Shown: positions 19,749 to 29,261, counted from the first letter of the stretch. The stretch: DNA of 64,000 bases from Micromonospora sp. DSM 45708 (GCF_039566955.1 NZ_CP154796.1:5518001-5582000); one strand, 5' to 3'. The notes: a model not told the origin generated them from the letters alone. Numbers and translations are program-made.

Positions 19749-20630
19749 TCAGTGGGCACGGCACGTCTCGCGTACGCCGGCGAAGAGGTCGGACTCGGGC
19801 AGCGGGCTGTCGACCAGGGAACGGGCGAGCTGGAAATCCTCCGTCGGCCAGGCACGCTGCTGGAGGTCCATCGGCACCTGGAACCAGAACCCGTCCGGGT
19901 CGATCTGGGTGGCGTGGGCGCGCAGCGCGTCGTCACGGACCGGGAAGTAGGCGGCGCAGTCGACCCGGGTGGTGATCCGGTCGCCCTTGTCGGGGCGGTC
20001 CTCCCAGCGCTTCATCCACTCGACGTACGGCGACTCGCGGCCGGCGGCCAGCATCGCCTCGTGCAGGCTCATGATCTTGGCGCGGGAGAAGCCCACGTCG
20101 TAGTAGAGCTTGAGCGGCTGCCACGGCTCGCCCAGCTCCGGGTGGCGCTCCGGGTCGCCGGCCGCCTCGAACGCGGCCACGGTGACCTTGTGGGTCATGA
20201 TGTGGTCCGGGTGCGGGTAGCCACCCTCCTCGTCGTACGTGGTGACCACGTGCGGGCGGAACTGCCGCATCAGTCGCACCAGGGGCGCGGCGGCGACGTC
20301 CACCTCCTGGAGGGCGAAACAGCCGTCCGGCAGCGGCGGCAGCGGGTCGCCCTCGGGCAGCCCGGAGTCGACGAAGCCGAGCCAGGCCTGCTCGACGCCG
20401 AGGATCGCGCGGGCGGCGTCCATCTCGGCGCGGCGGACGTCGCCGATGTTGGCCCACACGTCGGGCCGGTCCATCTTGGGGTTCAGCACACTGCCCCGCT
20501 CGCCGCCGGTGCACGTGACGACCAGGACATCCACCCCCTCGGCGACGTATTTCGCCATGGTGGCGGCGCCCTTGCTCGACTCGTCGTCGGGATGGGCGTG
20601 CACCGCCATGAGACGCAGTTGCTCTGCCAC
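19749..20630 (-). CDS. mca: Mycothiol S-conjugate amidase Mca
   Basis: 293 residues from the GTG at 20630, with GAGGAG 8 nt upstream; the longer open frame to 20789 has no support. It is a zinc amidase of the LmbE/MshB fold. It splits mycothiol S-conjugates into glucosaminyl-inositol and a mercapturic acid that is exported. The metal motif AHPDDES (H13, D16) is near the N-terminus and YPHPDHIMTHK near residue 145 supplies the third ligand. VTCTGGERGSVLNP is also typical. The length and the C-terminal half favour Mca over MshB. It marks the organism as a mycothiol-using actinobacterium. Confidence 0.94.
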   Translation of the reverse strand: MAEQLRLMAVHAHPDDESSKGAATMAKYVAEGVDVLVVTCTGGERGSVLNPKMDRPDVWANIGDVRRAEMDAARAILGVEQAWLGFVDSGLPEGDPLPPLPDGCFALQEVDVAAAPLVRLMRQFRPHVVTTYDEEGGYPHPDHIMTHKVTVAAFEAAGDPERHPELGEPWQPLKLYYDVGFSRAKIMSLHEAMLAAGRESPYVEWMKRWEDRPDKGDRITTRVDCAAYFPVRDDALRAHATQIDPDGFWFQVPMDLQQRAWPTEDFQLARSLVDSPLPESDLFAGVRETCRAH

Positions 20631-20872
20631 CTTGGGCGCTCCTCGTCTGTGCCCACCGGCCGACCCACCCGGGCCGACCGGCTGACCTGCCGGAATCTCC
20701 CCCCGCGCCTGCGAAAGCCCCCGTGCTGGCCGGTCGGCACCCCGTCGGAGTGGCCGGGACCACTCGGCCGGTCGGGGCCGACCTGCCATCCTTGGCTCAG
20801 CGCCGGGCTGGGAAGATGGACCCTGCCATTCTTGCCGATGCCGCCGACAACAACGCCAGGAGATACCCGCCG

Positions 20873-21304
20873 GTGAGCGAGACGCACGCCACAGTCGTAC
20901 CGGGTACGCCGGTCTTCCCGCCCGGCCGCTACGGCCGCCGCCGGGAGCCGGGTCGCCGCCGGCCGTTCCTGCTCGCCCTGACCGTGGCCGTCATGCTGGC
21001 CGTCCTCGGGCTGGGCGCCGCGAAGCTCTACGCCCAGTACGGCGACCCCGAGTACCAGGGCGAGATGATCAGTTACACCGGCATCACCGACTCCCGGGTG
21101 GTGGTCGACTTCCGGGTCACCGTGCCGCCGGGCGGTTCGGCCACCTGCCTGCTGCGGGCCCGCTCGCACGACGGCGCCGAGGTGGGCCACGTCGAGGCGA
21201 CGGTGACCGCCGGGCCCGGCCAGCGGCACGTCCGGGTCAGCCAGGCGGTGCCGACCAGCGCCCGGCCTTTCATCGGCGAGGTGTTGCGCTGCCGACCGGC
21301 CTGA
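20873..21304 (+). CDS. DUF4307 domain-containing membrane-anchored protein
   Basis: 143 residues from a GTG at 20873 with AGGAG 10 nt upstream. A basic proline/arginine N-terminus ([13 protein letters not shown]) precedes one membrane helix (residues 36-56). An extracytoplasmic beta-rich domain follows, with [14 protein letters not shown] and two cysteines (CLL, near residue 103, and C140). This is the DUF4307 family, which sits divergently from mca in many actinomycetes. Function unknown; a redox or thiol link is only suggested by the neighbour. Confidence 0.82.
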   Translation: MSETHATVVPGTPVFPPGRYGRRREPGRRRPFLLALTVAVMLAVLGLGAAKLYAQYGDPEYQGEMISYTGITDSRVVVDFRVTVPPGGSATCLLRARSHDGAEVGHVEATVTAGPGQRHVRVSQAVPTSARPFIGEVLRCRPA

Positions 21305-21449
21305 GCCGGAGCGCCGGCGAGCTGCCGGAACACGCACCCGGGGTCCCGCCGCCGGCACCCCGGGTGATCGAGCACACCCGCACGGGCGCGGCACTGGTAG
21401 CTTGGTAGTTCACCTGTCAGCCAGTCCGCACCAACCGAGGAGATCGCCT

Positions 21450-21950
21450 GTGTCCACCAACGGAAACGAGGCGCCCGCCACCTGGCTGTCCCAGGACGCT
21501 CACGACCGCCTCCAGGCCGAGCTCGACGAGCTGATCGCCAACCGGCCGGTCATCGCCGCCGAGATCAACGCCCGGCGCGAGGAGGGCGACCTGCGGGAGA
21601 ACGGCGGCTACCACGCCGCCCGCGAGGAGCAGGGCAAGGCCGAGGGGCGCATCCTCTACCTCAAGGAGCTGCTCCGCACCGCCAAGGTCGGTGAGGCGCC
21701 GGATGCCGACGCCGTGTCGCCCGGCATGGTCGTGACGATCTACTTCGACGACGACGCCGACGACACCGAGACGTTCCTGCTCGGCTCCCGCGAGATCGCC
21801 TCCACCACCGAGCTCACCGTCTACAGCCCCGAGTCCGCGCTCGGCAAGGCGATCCTCGGCGGCAAGGCCGGCCAGACCTGCACCTACACGGCGCCGAGCG
21901 GCGCCGACATCAAGGTGACCGTGGTGTCGTTCGAGCCGTACTCCGGCTGA
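21450..21950 (+). CDS. greA: Transcription elongation factor GreA
   Basis: 166 residues from a GTG at 21450, with GAGGAG 7 nt upstream. It binds the RNA polymerase secondary channel and stimulates cleavage of backtracked RNA. The N-terminal coiled coil carries the acidic tip in [20 protein letters not shown]. The C-terminal FKBP-like domain begins near residue 88 and ends in [12 protein letters not shown] and VVSFEP. The usual VPxG-type motifs are slightly diverged, as in the actinobacterial GreA group. Two strong hairpins follow. Confidence 0.95.
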   Translation: MSTNGNEAPATWLSQDAHDRLQAELDELIANRPVIAAEINARREEGDLRENGGYHAAREEQGKAEGRILYLKELLRTAKVGEAPDADAVSPGMVVTIYFDDDADDTETFLLGSREIASTTELTVYSPESALGKAILGGKAGQTCTYTAPSGADIKVTVVSFEPYSG

Positions 21951-21975
21951 CCCCGCTGGCGGACCCGCGCCGGCC

Positions 21976-22069
21976 GGCTCGGGTCCGACCCGACCGAGGC
22001 TGACAGGCTCCTCGGACCCGAGCCACACCCGTCGAACGCCCCGACCGGATGATCCGGCCGGGGCGTTCG
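21976..22069. terminator. Two tandem hairpins between convergent greA and ilvA
   Basis: First: a perfect 13-bp stem, 21976-21988 with 22012-22024. Second: a 17-bp stem with one mismatch, 22033-22049 with 22053-22069, and a 3-nt loop. Neither has a long T-tract. Together they probably stop transcription from both sides. Confidence 0.8.
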
Positions 22070-22074
22070 CGATC

Positions 22075-23295
22075 TCACACGTCGCCGACCAGATCCACCT
22101 GGTAGCCGCTCGCCCGCAACGCGCTGATCAGCTTGTCCGAGTGCGTCACCCCGCGGGTCTCCACCGAGAGCGCCACCTCCACCTCCCCGAGCCGCAGGTG
22201 CGGGTTCGCCCGCTGGTGCACCACGTCCACCACGTTGGCCCGGTGCCCGGCGATCTCCCCGAGCAGCGAGGCGAGCTGCCCGGGCCGGTCCGTGCAGCGC
22301 ACCGTGATGCGCAGGAAACGCCCGGCCGCCGCCAGCCCGTGCTCGATCATCCGGAGCATCAGCAGCGGGTCGATGTTGCCGCCGGAGAGCACCGCGACCA
22401 CCGGTGTGTCCACCTCCACGACGGCCGCCAGCAGCGCCGCCACGCCGACCGCGCCGGCCGGCTCCACCACCTGCTTGCCGCGCTCCATCAGCGTCAGCAA
22501 CGACCGCGAGATGTCCTCCTCGGAGACCGTGACCACGTCGTCGACCAGCCGCTGGACGTGGGTGAACGTCAGCTCGCCGGGACGACCCACGGCGATGCCG
22601 TCGGCGATCGTCGAGAAGGAGGGCAGCCGGACCGGCTCGCCGGCCCGCAGCGAGGGCGGGAAGGCGGCGGCGCTCGCCGCCTGCACCCCGATCACCCGGA
22701 TGTCCGGGCGCAGCGCCTTGGTCACCACCGCGATCCCGGAGACGAGGCCGCCGCCACCCACCCCGGTCACGATGGTGCGCACGTCCGGGCACTGTTCGAG
22801 GATCTCCAACGCCACCGTGCCCTGACCGGCGATGACGTCCGGATGGTCGAACGGGTGGATGAACACCGCGCCGGTCCGCTCCGCGAACGCCTGCGCCTCG
22901 ACCAGCGCCTCGTCCACCGTCGTGCCGACCAGTTCGATGCGGGCCCCGTACCCCTTGGTCGCGGAGACCTTCGGCAGCGGCGCGTTCACCGGCATGAAGA
23001 CGGTGGCCTCCGCGCCGAGCAGGCCGGCGGCGAGCGCCACCCCCTGGGCGTGGTTGCCGGCGCTGGCCGCCACCACGCCCCGGGCCCGGTCCTGCGCCGA
23101 GAGCCGGGAGATCCGCACGTACGCGCCGCGCACCTTGTACGACCCGGCGCGCTGCATGTTCTCGCACTTGAGCAGGACCGGCCCGCCGAACGCGGCACTG
23201 AGCGGCCGGAACGGCTCCAGCGGGGTGGTCCGGGTGACGCCGGCGAGCAGTTCCCGCGCGGCCTGTACGTCGGCGAGACCGACCAGTTCCGTCAT
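22075..23295 (-). CDS. ilvA: Threonine ammonia-lyase (threonine dehydratase)
   Basis: 406 residues. It is a PLP enzyme converting threonine to 2-oxobutanoate, the first step to isoleucine. The PLP lysine is in AGSYKVRGA (K54). The phosphate-binding glycine loop is GVGGGG and the SAGNHAQG loop is intact. The last 75 residues form a single ACT-like domain (LRITVRCTDRPGQL). This places it in the short single-ACT class, which in some bacteria is catabolic rather than isoleucine-feedback regulated. The ATG at 23295 overlaps the stop of the upstream DUF4328 gene as ATGA, an odd coupling. Confidence 0.93.
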   Translation of the reverse strand: MTELVGLADVQAARELLAGVTRTTPLEPFRPLSAAFGGPVLLKCENMQRAGSYKVRGAYVRISRLSAQDRARGVVAASAGNHAQGVALAAGLLGAEATVFMPVNAPLPKVSATKGYGARIELVGTTVDEALVEAQAFAERTGAVFIHPFDHPDVIAGQGTVALEILEQCPDVRTIVTGVGGGGLVSGIAVVTKALRPDIRVIGVQAASAAAFPPSLRAGEPVRLPSFSTIADGIAVGRPGELTFTHVQRLVDDVVTVSEEDISRSLLTLMERGKQVVEPAGAVGVAALLAAVVEVDTPVVAVLSGGNIDPLLMLRMIEHGLAAAGRFLRITVRCTDRPGQLASLLGEIAGHRANVVDVVHQRANPHLRLGEVEVALSVETRGVTHSDKLISALRASGYQVDLVGDV

Positions 23296-24251
23296 GCCCC
23301 GATCGTGCCACCCGCCCCGGGTGGAAGCTGCGGCGACGTCGCCGCGGATGCACCGGGCGCGGGCCCCACGACAGGCGCGGGGACGGCGACGCCGGCCGTC
23401 GGCGGACCGGGCCGGCCGGACTGGTCGAACTGCCCTGACCAGGCATGATGTCCCGGCCAGCCGGGGTGACCGGGCCAGCCCGGGAACACGGGTCGGGCCC
23501 GTGCGATCCGGTCCTGCTGGGCGGCGGAGATCCGGCGAACCAGCACGACGAAAGAGATCGCGGCGACCAGGCAGGCGATCACCGGCACCAGGCGGGGCAC
23601 GAACGCCTCCTGGTAGAAGGTGACGTACGTGGCGAACTCGGCCTCGCTGCGCGGCCACTCGGTCAGCCGCCCGTACCGCTGCTCCTCCAGTTGCGCCACC
23701 ACCCGCTCCCCGATGGAGAAGACCAGCCAGGCCGTCCACCAGAGCGGAACGAGCCACGGCGTGCGGCGGCGCCACAGGCTGTACCGCGCCACCTCGGCCA
23801 CCACCCGGGCCGGCACGACGACGTTGGCGAACGGCACCAGCCAGCCGGCGATCGCCCACGCCGTGCTCTGCGTCGGCGCCGCGCCGGAGAACGCGTCCAG
23901 GTTCCTGCGCACCCGCCAGGTCCAGATCACCACCAGCGTCGCGGCCACCAGCACGGCCAGGACGAACGGCAGCGTGAACAGGACCTCGGCGAGCACCGCG
24001 CCGAGCAGCACGTCCCGGTCGAGCTGCTCGGCGGCCGAGCGGGCCAGGTGGACGCCGAGCAGCGGGAAGAGCGCGGAGAGCGTGAACAGCGCGGCGGTCG
24101 CGCCGACCGCGACGCGGACGGCCAGCCCCAGGCCCCGGACCGCGTACGTGGGCACGCCGGGCAGCACCGCGGGCTGGCCGTGGCGGGTGCCGCAGCGCTG
24201 ACACTCGTCGAAGGCGGGAGACGTGGCGTCCCCGCAGGTCTGGCAGTGCAT
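23292..24251 (-). CDS. DUF4328 membrane protein with N-terminal zinc ribbon
   Basis: 319 residues from the ATG at 24251; an in-frame GTG at 24293 would add 14 residues with no benefit. It starts with a rubredoxin-like zinc ribbon (CQTC, then CQRC). Six or so membrane helices follow. The DUF4328 core includes WTWRVRRNLDAF, STAWAIAGWLVPFANVVVP and a terminal helix near residue 250. The tail is Pro/Gly-rich (PGWPGHPGWPGHH) and looks disordered. Function unknown. Its stop overlaps the ilvA start by 4 nt, so the two genes share an operon. Confidence 0.8.
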   Translation of the reverse strand: MHCQTCGDATSPAFDECQRCGTRHGQPAVLPGVPTYAVRGLGLAVRVAVGATAALFTLSALFPLLGVHLARSAAEQLDRDVLLGAVLAEVLFTLPFVLAVLVAATLVVIWTWRVRRNLDAFSGAAPTQSTAWAIAGWLVPFANVVVPARVVAEVARYSLWRRRTPWLVPLWWTAWLVFSIGERVVAQLEEQRYGRLTEWPRSEAEFATYVTFYQEAFVPRLVPVIACLVAAISFVVLVRRISAAQQDRIARARPVFPGWPGHPGWPGHHAWSGQFDQSGRPGPPTAGVAVPAPVVGPAPGASAATSPQLPPGAGGTIGA

Positions 24252-24302
24252 CGGGACCGTCCGGAGGGATACGCGCGACAGGGACGCGCACACGTTAGAC
24301 GA

Positions 24303-25709
24303 TCATGCGACGGCCGGTGACCCCGTTCCGACGCGGGGATAGCCGGGGGCGTGCCGCTGCCACGGCGCCTGCATCTCGAACTGGCCGGCCACCCCGAGCA
24401 GCAGCAGCTCGGAGCCGGGCGGGCCGACGAACTGCACCCCGACCGGCAGCCCGTCCGGGCGACGCCCGACCGGCACCACGATCGACGGCAGGCCGGCGAT
24501 GTTCCACGGCGCGGCGTACGGGGCGTACCGGATGTTCGTCGACATGTTCGCCAGCCAGGAGCGCCCCGACCAGCCGGCGGCCTCCGGCGGCGGCCCGGCC
24601 AGCGCCGGGGTGAGCAGCAGGTCGACCGAGTGGTCGTCGAAGAAGTGCACCGACCGCTCCCGCCAGGCGGCCCGGTCGGCCTCCTTGACGTACCCCCGGC
24701 GCTGCGCCCACTCGCCGAGCGCGACGTGCCGGCGGCTGCGCCGCTGGAGCTGGCGCGGCGCCACGCCGGCGGCCCGCACGTCGGCGGCGGCAGCCGCGAA
24801 CCAGGTGGCGATGCCCTGGAGGCCCAGCCGGGTCGGGTAGATCGGGTCGGCGGGGACGGTGTCGTGCCCGGCGGCGGCGAGCAGCCGGCCGGCGGCGGCG
24901 ACCGCGTCGGAGTTCGCCGCGTCCGGGGAGACGCCCTTCACCGGGGAGCGCAGCGAGACGCCGACCCGCAGCCGCGGCGGCGGGACCAGCTTGTCCGGCC
25001 GGCGGCCGGCCAGCACCGAGAAGCCGACCACCGCGTCCGCCACCGTCGAGGTCAGCATGCCGTGCTCGGTGAGGCCGAACCAGTCGTCCGCGCCGAGCTG
25101 GCAGGGCACCACGCCCCGGCCCGGCTTGAGCCCGACCAGACCGCAGCAGGCCGCCGGGATGCGGATCGAGCCGAGGCCGTCGTTGCCGTGGGCCATCGGC
25201 ACCAACCCGGCGGCCACCGCGGCGGCGGCGCCGCCGGAGGAACCGCCGGGGGTACGCGTCCGGTCCCAGGGGTTGCGGGTCACGCCGGTGTCGTCGTCGG
25301 TGAGGGCCCAGAGGCCGAGTTCCGGCATCCGGGTCACCCCGATGATCACCGCGCCCGCGCCGCGCAGCCGCCGGACCACCTCGTGGTCGGCCTCCGCCAC
25401 CGCGGTACGCATCGCGGCCGACCCGTTCCAGGTGGGCAGGCCAGCCACCGGCGTGTTCTCCTTGACGGCCACCGGCACGCCGGCCAGCGGCAGGTCGGCC
25501 AGTTCCTCCTGCTCGTCGACCTTCTCCGCCTCGGTGATCGCCTCGCCGCCACGGACCGCGCGGAACGCGGCCAGCTCGGCGTCGACCCGCGACACGTGGT
25601 CGAGGTGGTCGGCCACCACCTGGGTGGCGGAGACGTCGCCGCGGCGTACCGCGCGGGCGATCTGCTTCGCGGTCGCCCCGACCCAGGTCGTCGGCAAGAT
25701 GTCCGGCAC
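24303..25709 (-). CDS. Amidase of the amidase-signature family
   Basis: 468 residues. It hydrolyses an amide of unknown identity through a Ser-cisSer-Lys triad: Lys in VAVKENTPVAG near residue 85, the two serines in the TPGGSSGGAAAAVAAG signature, and the block GLGSIRIPAACCGLVGLKP. The C-terminus contains NIAGLPSIVVPVG. The open frame begins at a GTG at 25715, but the GTG at 25709 is preferred: GGGAGG lies 6 nt before it and would abut the first GTG. It is not GatA-like in context, as no gatB or gatC is nearby. It lies 21 bp downstream of cystathionine gamma-synthase. Confidence 0.9.
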   Translation of the reverse strand: MPDILPTTWVGATAKQIARAVRRGDVSATQVVADHLDHVSRVDAELAAFRAVRGGEAITEAEKVDEQEELADLPLAGVPVAVKENTPVAGLPTWNGSAAMRTAVAEADHEVVRRLRGAGAVIIGVTRMPELGLWALTDDDTGVTRNPWDRTRTPGGSSGGAAAAVAAGLVPMAHGNDGLGSIRIPAACCGLVGLKPGRGVVPCQLGADDWFGLTEHGMLTSTVADAVVGFSVLAGRRPDKLVPPPRLRVGVSLRSPVKGVSPDAANSDAVAAAGRLLAAAGHDTVPADPIYPTRLGLQGIATWFAAAAADVRAAGVAPRQLQRRSRRHVALGEWAQRRGYVKEADRAAWRERSVHFFDDHSVDLLLTPALAGPPPEAAGWSGRSWLANMSTNIRYAPYAAPWNIAGLPSIVVPVGRRPDGLPVGVQFVGPPGSELLLLGVAGQFEMQAPWQRHAPGYPRVGTGSPAVA

Positions 25710-25730
25710 TGCCACCCTCCCGTCCAGCGG

Positions 25731-26873
25731 TCAGCCCAGTGCCTGCTCCAGATCGGTGAGCAGGTCGTCGACCGTCTCGATGCCGACAGACAGTCGCACG
25801 AGATCGCCGGGAACTTCAAGCGGCGAGCCGGCAGCGCTCGCGTGTGTCATCCGGCCCGGGTGCTCGATCAGGGACTCCACCCCGCCGAGCGACTCCGCGA
25901 GCACGAACAGCCGGGCCCGGTTGCAGATCTCCACGGCGTGCTCCTCGCCGCCCGCCGCGCGGAACGAGATCATGCCGCCGAACCGGCGCATCTGCTTGGC
26001 GGCCACCTCGTGACCCGGGTGCGACGGCAGGCCCGGGTAGAGCACCTGGGCGACCTTCGCGTTGCTGTCCAGGAAGGCGGCGATCCGCTCGGCGTTGTCG
26101 CAGTGCCGGTCCATCCGTACCCCGAGGGTCTTGATGCCGCGCAGCGTGAGCCAGGCGTCGAACGGGCCGTTGACCGCGCCCATCGCGTTCTGGTGGTAGC
26201 GCAGCTCCTCGCCGAGCGCGCGGTCCGCGGCGACCAGCGCGCCGCCGACCACGTCGGAGTGCCCGCCGACGTACTTCGTGGTGGAGTGCACCACCACGTC
26301 CGCGCCGAACGCGATCGGCTGTTGCAGGTACGGCGAGGCGAACGTGTTGTCGACCACCAGCAGCGCGCCGGCGTCGTGCGCCACGGCGGCCAGGGCGGCG
26401 ATGTCGGCGATGCCGAGCAGCGGGTTGGTCGGCGTCTCCACCCAGACGATCCGGGTCGCGCCGGGTCGGATCGCGGCCCGGACCGCGTCCGCGTCGGAGA
26501 CCTTCGCCGGGGTGTAGTCCAGGCCCCAGCGCTCGGCCACCTTGGCGAACAGCCGGTACGTGCCGCCGTACGCGTCGTCCGGGATCACCACGTGGTCGCC
26601 CGGCTTGCAGACGGTCCGCAGCAGCGTGTCCTCGGCGGCCAGGCCGCTGGCGAAGGCGAGCCCCACCGGGCCGCCCTCCAGCGCGGCCAGGCACTCCTGC
26701 AACGCGTCCCGGGTGGGGTTGCCGGAGCGGCTGTACTCGTAGCCCTCGCGGGGCGCGCCGACCGCGTCCTGGGCGTAGGTGCTGGTCTGGTAGATCGGAG
26801 GGATCACCGCGCCGGTGCGGGCCTCCGGGTCCTGGCCGGCGTGGATGGCGAGCGTCTCGAAGCCGTGACTCAT
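25731..26873 (-). CDS. metB: Cystathionine gamma-synthase
   Basis: 380 residues. It is a fold-type I PLP enzyme that forms cystathionine from an acylated homoserine and cysteine. The PLP lysine is K200 in VVHSTTKYVGGHSDV. YEYSRSGNPTRDALQ, FASGLAAEDTLL, VVDNTFASPYLQQP and the C-terminal SLGGVESLIEHPGRMTH, RLSVGIE are all present. Cystathionine gamma-lyases are very similar, and in actinobacteria one enzyme may do both reactions, so the direction is uncertain. The ATG at 26873 is supported by TAACGT 7 nt before it (leaderless). CBS lies about 9 kb away. Confidence 0.88.
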   Translation of the reverse strand: MSHGFETLAIHAGQDPEARTGAVIPPIYQTSTYAQDAVGAPREGYEYSRSGNPTRDALQECLAALEGGPVGLAFASGLAAEDTLLRTVCKPGDHVVIPDDAYGGTYRLFAKVAERWGLDYTPAKVSDADAVRAAIRPGATRIVWVETPTNPLLGIADIAALAAVAHDAGALLVVDNTFASPYLQQPIAFGADVVVHSTTKYVGGHSDVVGGALVAADRALGEELRYHQNAMGAVNGPFDAWLTLRGIKTLGVRMDRHCDNAERIAAFLDSNAKVAQVLYPGLPSHPGHEVAAKQMRRFGGMISFRAAGGEEHAVEICNRARLFVLAESLGGVESLIEHPGRMTHASAAGSPLEVPGDLVRLSVGIETVDDLLTDLEQALG

Positions 26874-26880
26874 GCCCGAG

Positions 26881-26886
26881 ACGTTA
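26881..26886 (-). promoter_or_regulatory. -10 box (TAACGT) of a leaderless metB transcript
   Basis: TAACGT on the minus strand ends 7 nt before the ATG at 26873, so transcription would start at or next to the A of ATG. No Shine-Dalgarno sequence is present, in agreement. Confidence 0.5.
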
Positions 26887-26957
26887 GTCCGCCGGTTCAC
26901 CCCGACGCAGGGAACCCGGCGCGCGGGTCACGACCGCGAGGTCGTCGCCCGGTCGGC

Positions 26958-26963
26958 CATACT
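26958..26963 (+). promoter_or_regulatory. -10 box (CATACT) of the leaderless toxin-antitoxin operon
   Basis: CATACT ends 6 nt before the GTG at 26970. There is no ribosome binding site, which fits leaderless initiation at the GTG. Confidence 0.5.
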
Positions 26964-26969
26964 GGGCCG

Positions 26970-27296
26970 GTGAGTTCGACCGAAGCGCTGCCCTCGCGCC
27001 TGCACGGCGTCATGCACCGGATCCCCACGTCGCTCGACGATCTCCGTGGGCCGGATCACGGGCACCTCAGCCTGCCGGTCCGCCTCGCCTGGTCCGGGCT
27101 CACCGACTTCGACGTCGACGATTCCGGGCAGCGGCTCACGCTGTACCGCACGTTGATGGACTGCGGGCAACGTGAGGACATCGTCCGGTACGTCAATCCC
27201 ATCCTGCTCCGCGCGGATTGGCCCCGCATACGTAGGTTGACCGCGCGGCGGGTCATCGCGCTCTGGGAGAGCCGAATGCCCGGCCTCGCCGCATAG
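26970..27296 (+). CDS. Probable cognate antitoxin of the AbiEii-type toxin
   Basis: 108 residues from a GTG at 26970. The C-terminal half (LYRTLMDCGQREDIVRYVNP, then a WPRIRRL and VIALWESRMPGL helix) resembles the small proteins that precede AbiEii nucleotidyltransferases in actinomycetes. I see no winged-helix AbiEi motif, so it is not the classical AbiEi antitoxin. Its TAG stop is 2 nt before the toxin GTG, so the toxin is probably translated by coupling. By eye, base composition is less GC-rich than the flanking genes, in keeping with acquisition by transfer. The antitoxin role is inferred from position. Confidence 0.6.
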   Translation: MSSTEALPSRLHGVMHRIPTSLDDLRGPDHGHLSLPVRLAWSGLTDFDVDDSGQRLTLYRTLMDCGQREDIVRYVNPILLRADWPRIRRLTARRVIALWESRMPGLAA

Positions 27297-27298
27297 CC

Positions 27299-27991
27299 GT
27301 GGACGAGCTGCATCTCCATTTGCTGCGGATCGGATTCCAGGCCGGCGACGATCTCGGCTTGGTGCTCGCCGGCGGCTACGCCCTCGCCGCGCACGAACTT
27401 CTCCGTCGCCCGTCCCGCGACATCGACTTCGCCACCGCCACCGCCTTACCGCTTGTCTCGGTGGCTGATCGCCTGGCGAAGGCGTACCAGGCCGCGGGCC
27501 ATGACTGTCGTGTGGTCGAGGCGACTCCTCGAATGGCCCGGCTGATGGTCAGTGGCCCAGCCGGGGACTGCGAGGTCGACCTGTTGAAAGAGGCGATCGG
27601 TCCGCCGGTCGAACTGCACGTCGGTCCGGTGTTGGCGCTCCAGGACGCGGTCGGGCTCAAGGTCCGGGCGCTGCACGACCGCGCCGCCCATCGCGACTAC
27701 ATAGATGTCCGGGCCGCCAACAGGTTGATGACATGCGCGGAGATGGAGTCCCTGGCCGCCCGGCACACCGCTGGATTCTCGCTGCATGACCTCGCGGACC
27801 GACTCGGCGGGATCGACGAACTCGACGTGGAGACGTTCGTGGCCTACGGCCTCGGTGAGGACGACATCGGAGAACTGCGCCGCTGGGCCCACCGGTGGGA
27901 GGCCGACATCCAGGCGCGCCTCGCCAACGGCGAAACCGGCCCACCCGGCATCCCCGACGACGACTGGGACGCCTACCTGGACCGGCCCTGA
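27299..27991 (+). CDS. AbiEii/AbiGii (MenT-like) nucleotidyltransferase toxin
   Basis: 230 residues. The N-terminus carries the DNA-polymerase-beta-type nucleotidyltransferase core: LAGGYALAAHELLRRPSRDIDF, where the Gly-Gly (25-26) and the Asp-Ile-Asp (D41, D43) form the NTP/metal site. CEVDLLKEA near residue 95 gives the third carboxylate. LKVRALHDRAAHRDYIDV near residue 120 matches the KxxALxxRxxxRDxxD block of the family. Known members (AbiEii, MenT) add nucleotides to tRNA or other targets and arrest growth; some protect from phage. The GTG at 27299 follows the antitoxin stop by 2 nt with no ribosome site. Cell target unknown. Confidence 0.82.
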   Translation: MDELHLHLLRIGFQAGDDLGLVLAGGYALAAHELLRRPSRDIDFATATALPLVSVADRLAKAYQAAGHDCRVVEATPRMARLMVSGPAGDCEVDLLKEAIGPPVELHVGPVLALQDAVGLKVRALHDRAAHRDYIDVRAANRLMTCAEMESLAARHTAGFSLHDLADRLGGIDELDVETFVAYGLGEDDIGELRRWAHRWEADIQARLANGETGPPGIPDDDWDAYLDRP

Positions 27992-28045
27992 CCAACCCGC
28001 CCGGTCGGGGGCAGGGCGCGCCCGGCGGGACCGGTGGGGTGGGCC

Positions 28046-28051
28046 TAGCCT
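28046..28051 (+). promoter_or_regulatory. -10 box (TAGCCT) of the HIT protein gene
   Basis: TAGCCT ends 6 nt before the ATG at 28058, the leaderless spacing seen elsewhere in the window. Confidence 0.45.
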
Positions 28052-28057
28052 GAGCGG

Positions 28058-28471
28058 ATGGCTGGGTGTGTGTTCTGCGGGATCGTGGCCGGCGAGGTGC
28101 CGGGCTTCGTGGTGACGGACGAGCCGGACGGGGTGGCGTTCCTGGACACCCGGCCGGTGTTCAAGGGACACGTGTTGGTGGTGCCGCGCACCCACCTGGT
28201 GGCGCTGGCCGACCTGCCGACCGACGCACTGCCCGGCTACTTCCGCCTGGTGCAGCGCGTCGCGGTGGCGGTCGAGTCCGGCCTGGGCTCCGGTGGGACG
28301 TTCGTGGCGATGAACAACAAGGTGTCCCAGTCCGTCCCGCACCTGCACACCCACGTGGTGCCCCGGACCAGGGGCGACGGGCTGCGCGGCTTCTTCTGGC
28401 CGCGGACGCGCTACGCCGACGACGCGGAGGCGACCGGGTTCGCCGGGCGGATCTCGGCCGCGCTGGCCTGA
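28058..28471 (+). CDS. HIT family hydrolase
   Basis: 137 residues. It is a histidine-triad nucleotide hydrolase or transferase acting on a nucleotide phosphoramidate or a related bond. The triad HLHTHVV is intact (H95, H97, H99). The N-terminal CVFCGIVAGEVPG carries the usual paired cysteines that bind zinc in many members, and GHVLVVPRTH is the second conserved block. The length suits the HinT-like group, but substrate cannot be assigned. It is monocistronic with a leaderless-type promoter. Confidence 0.92.
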   Translation: MAGCVFCGIVAGEVPGFVVTDEPDGVAFLDTRPVFKGHVLVVPRTHLVALADLPTDALPGYFRLVQRVAVAVESGLGSGGTFVAMNNKVSQSVPHLHTHVVPRTRGDGLRGFFWPRTRYADDAEATGFAGRISAALA

Positions 28472-28546
28472 CGTGCGGGCGGGTGGGTAAGGAACCGGGC
28501 GCCGGCGCTGTTACAGGCTGGGGAAAGCCACGAGAGGAGTCCCACC

Positions 28547-29209
<663 letters not shown>

Positions 29210-29226
29210 CCCCAGACGTCCGCCGA

Positions 29227-29261
29227 CCGGGCCTGCGGTGTTCGTCACACCGTGGGCCCGG
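29227..29261 (+). terminator. Hairpin terminator after msrA
   Basis: Arms 29227-29241 and 29247-29261 pair at 13 of 15 positions around a 5-nt loop; no T-tract. The remaining 148 bp to the NAGGN operon hold no gene and no recognisable riboswitch. Confidence 0.6.

Noticed and set aside
24351..26969. Long plus-strand frame upstream of the antitoxin
   Set aside because: Antisense to amidase and cystathionine gamma-synthase. The antitoxin start at GTG 26970 has its own -10 box.
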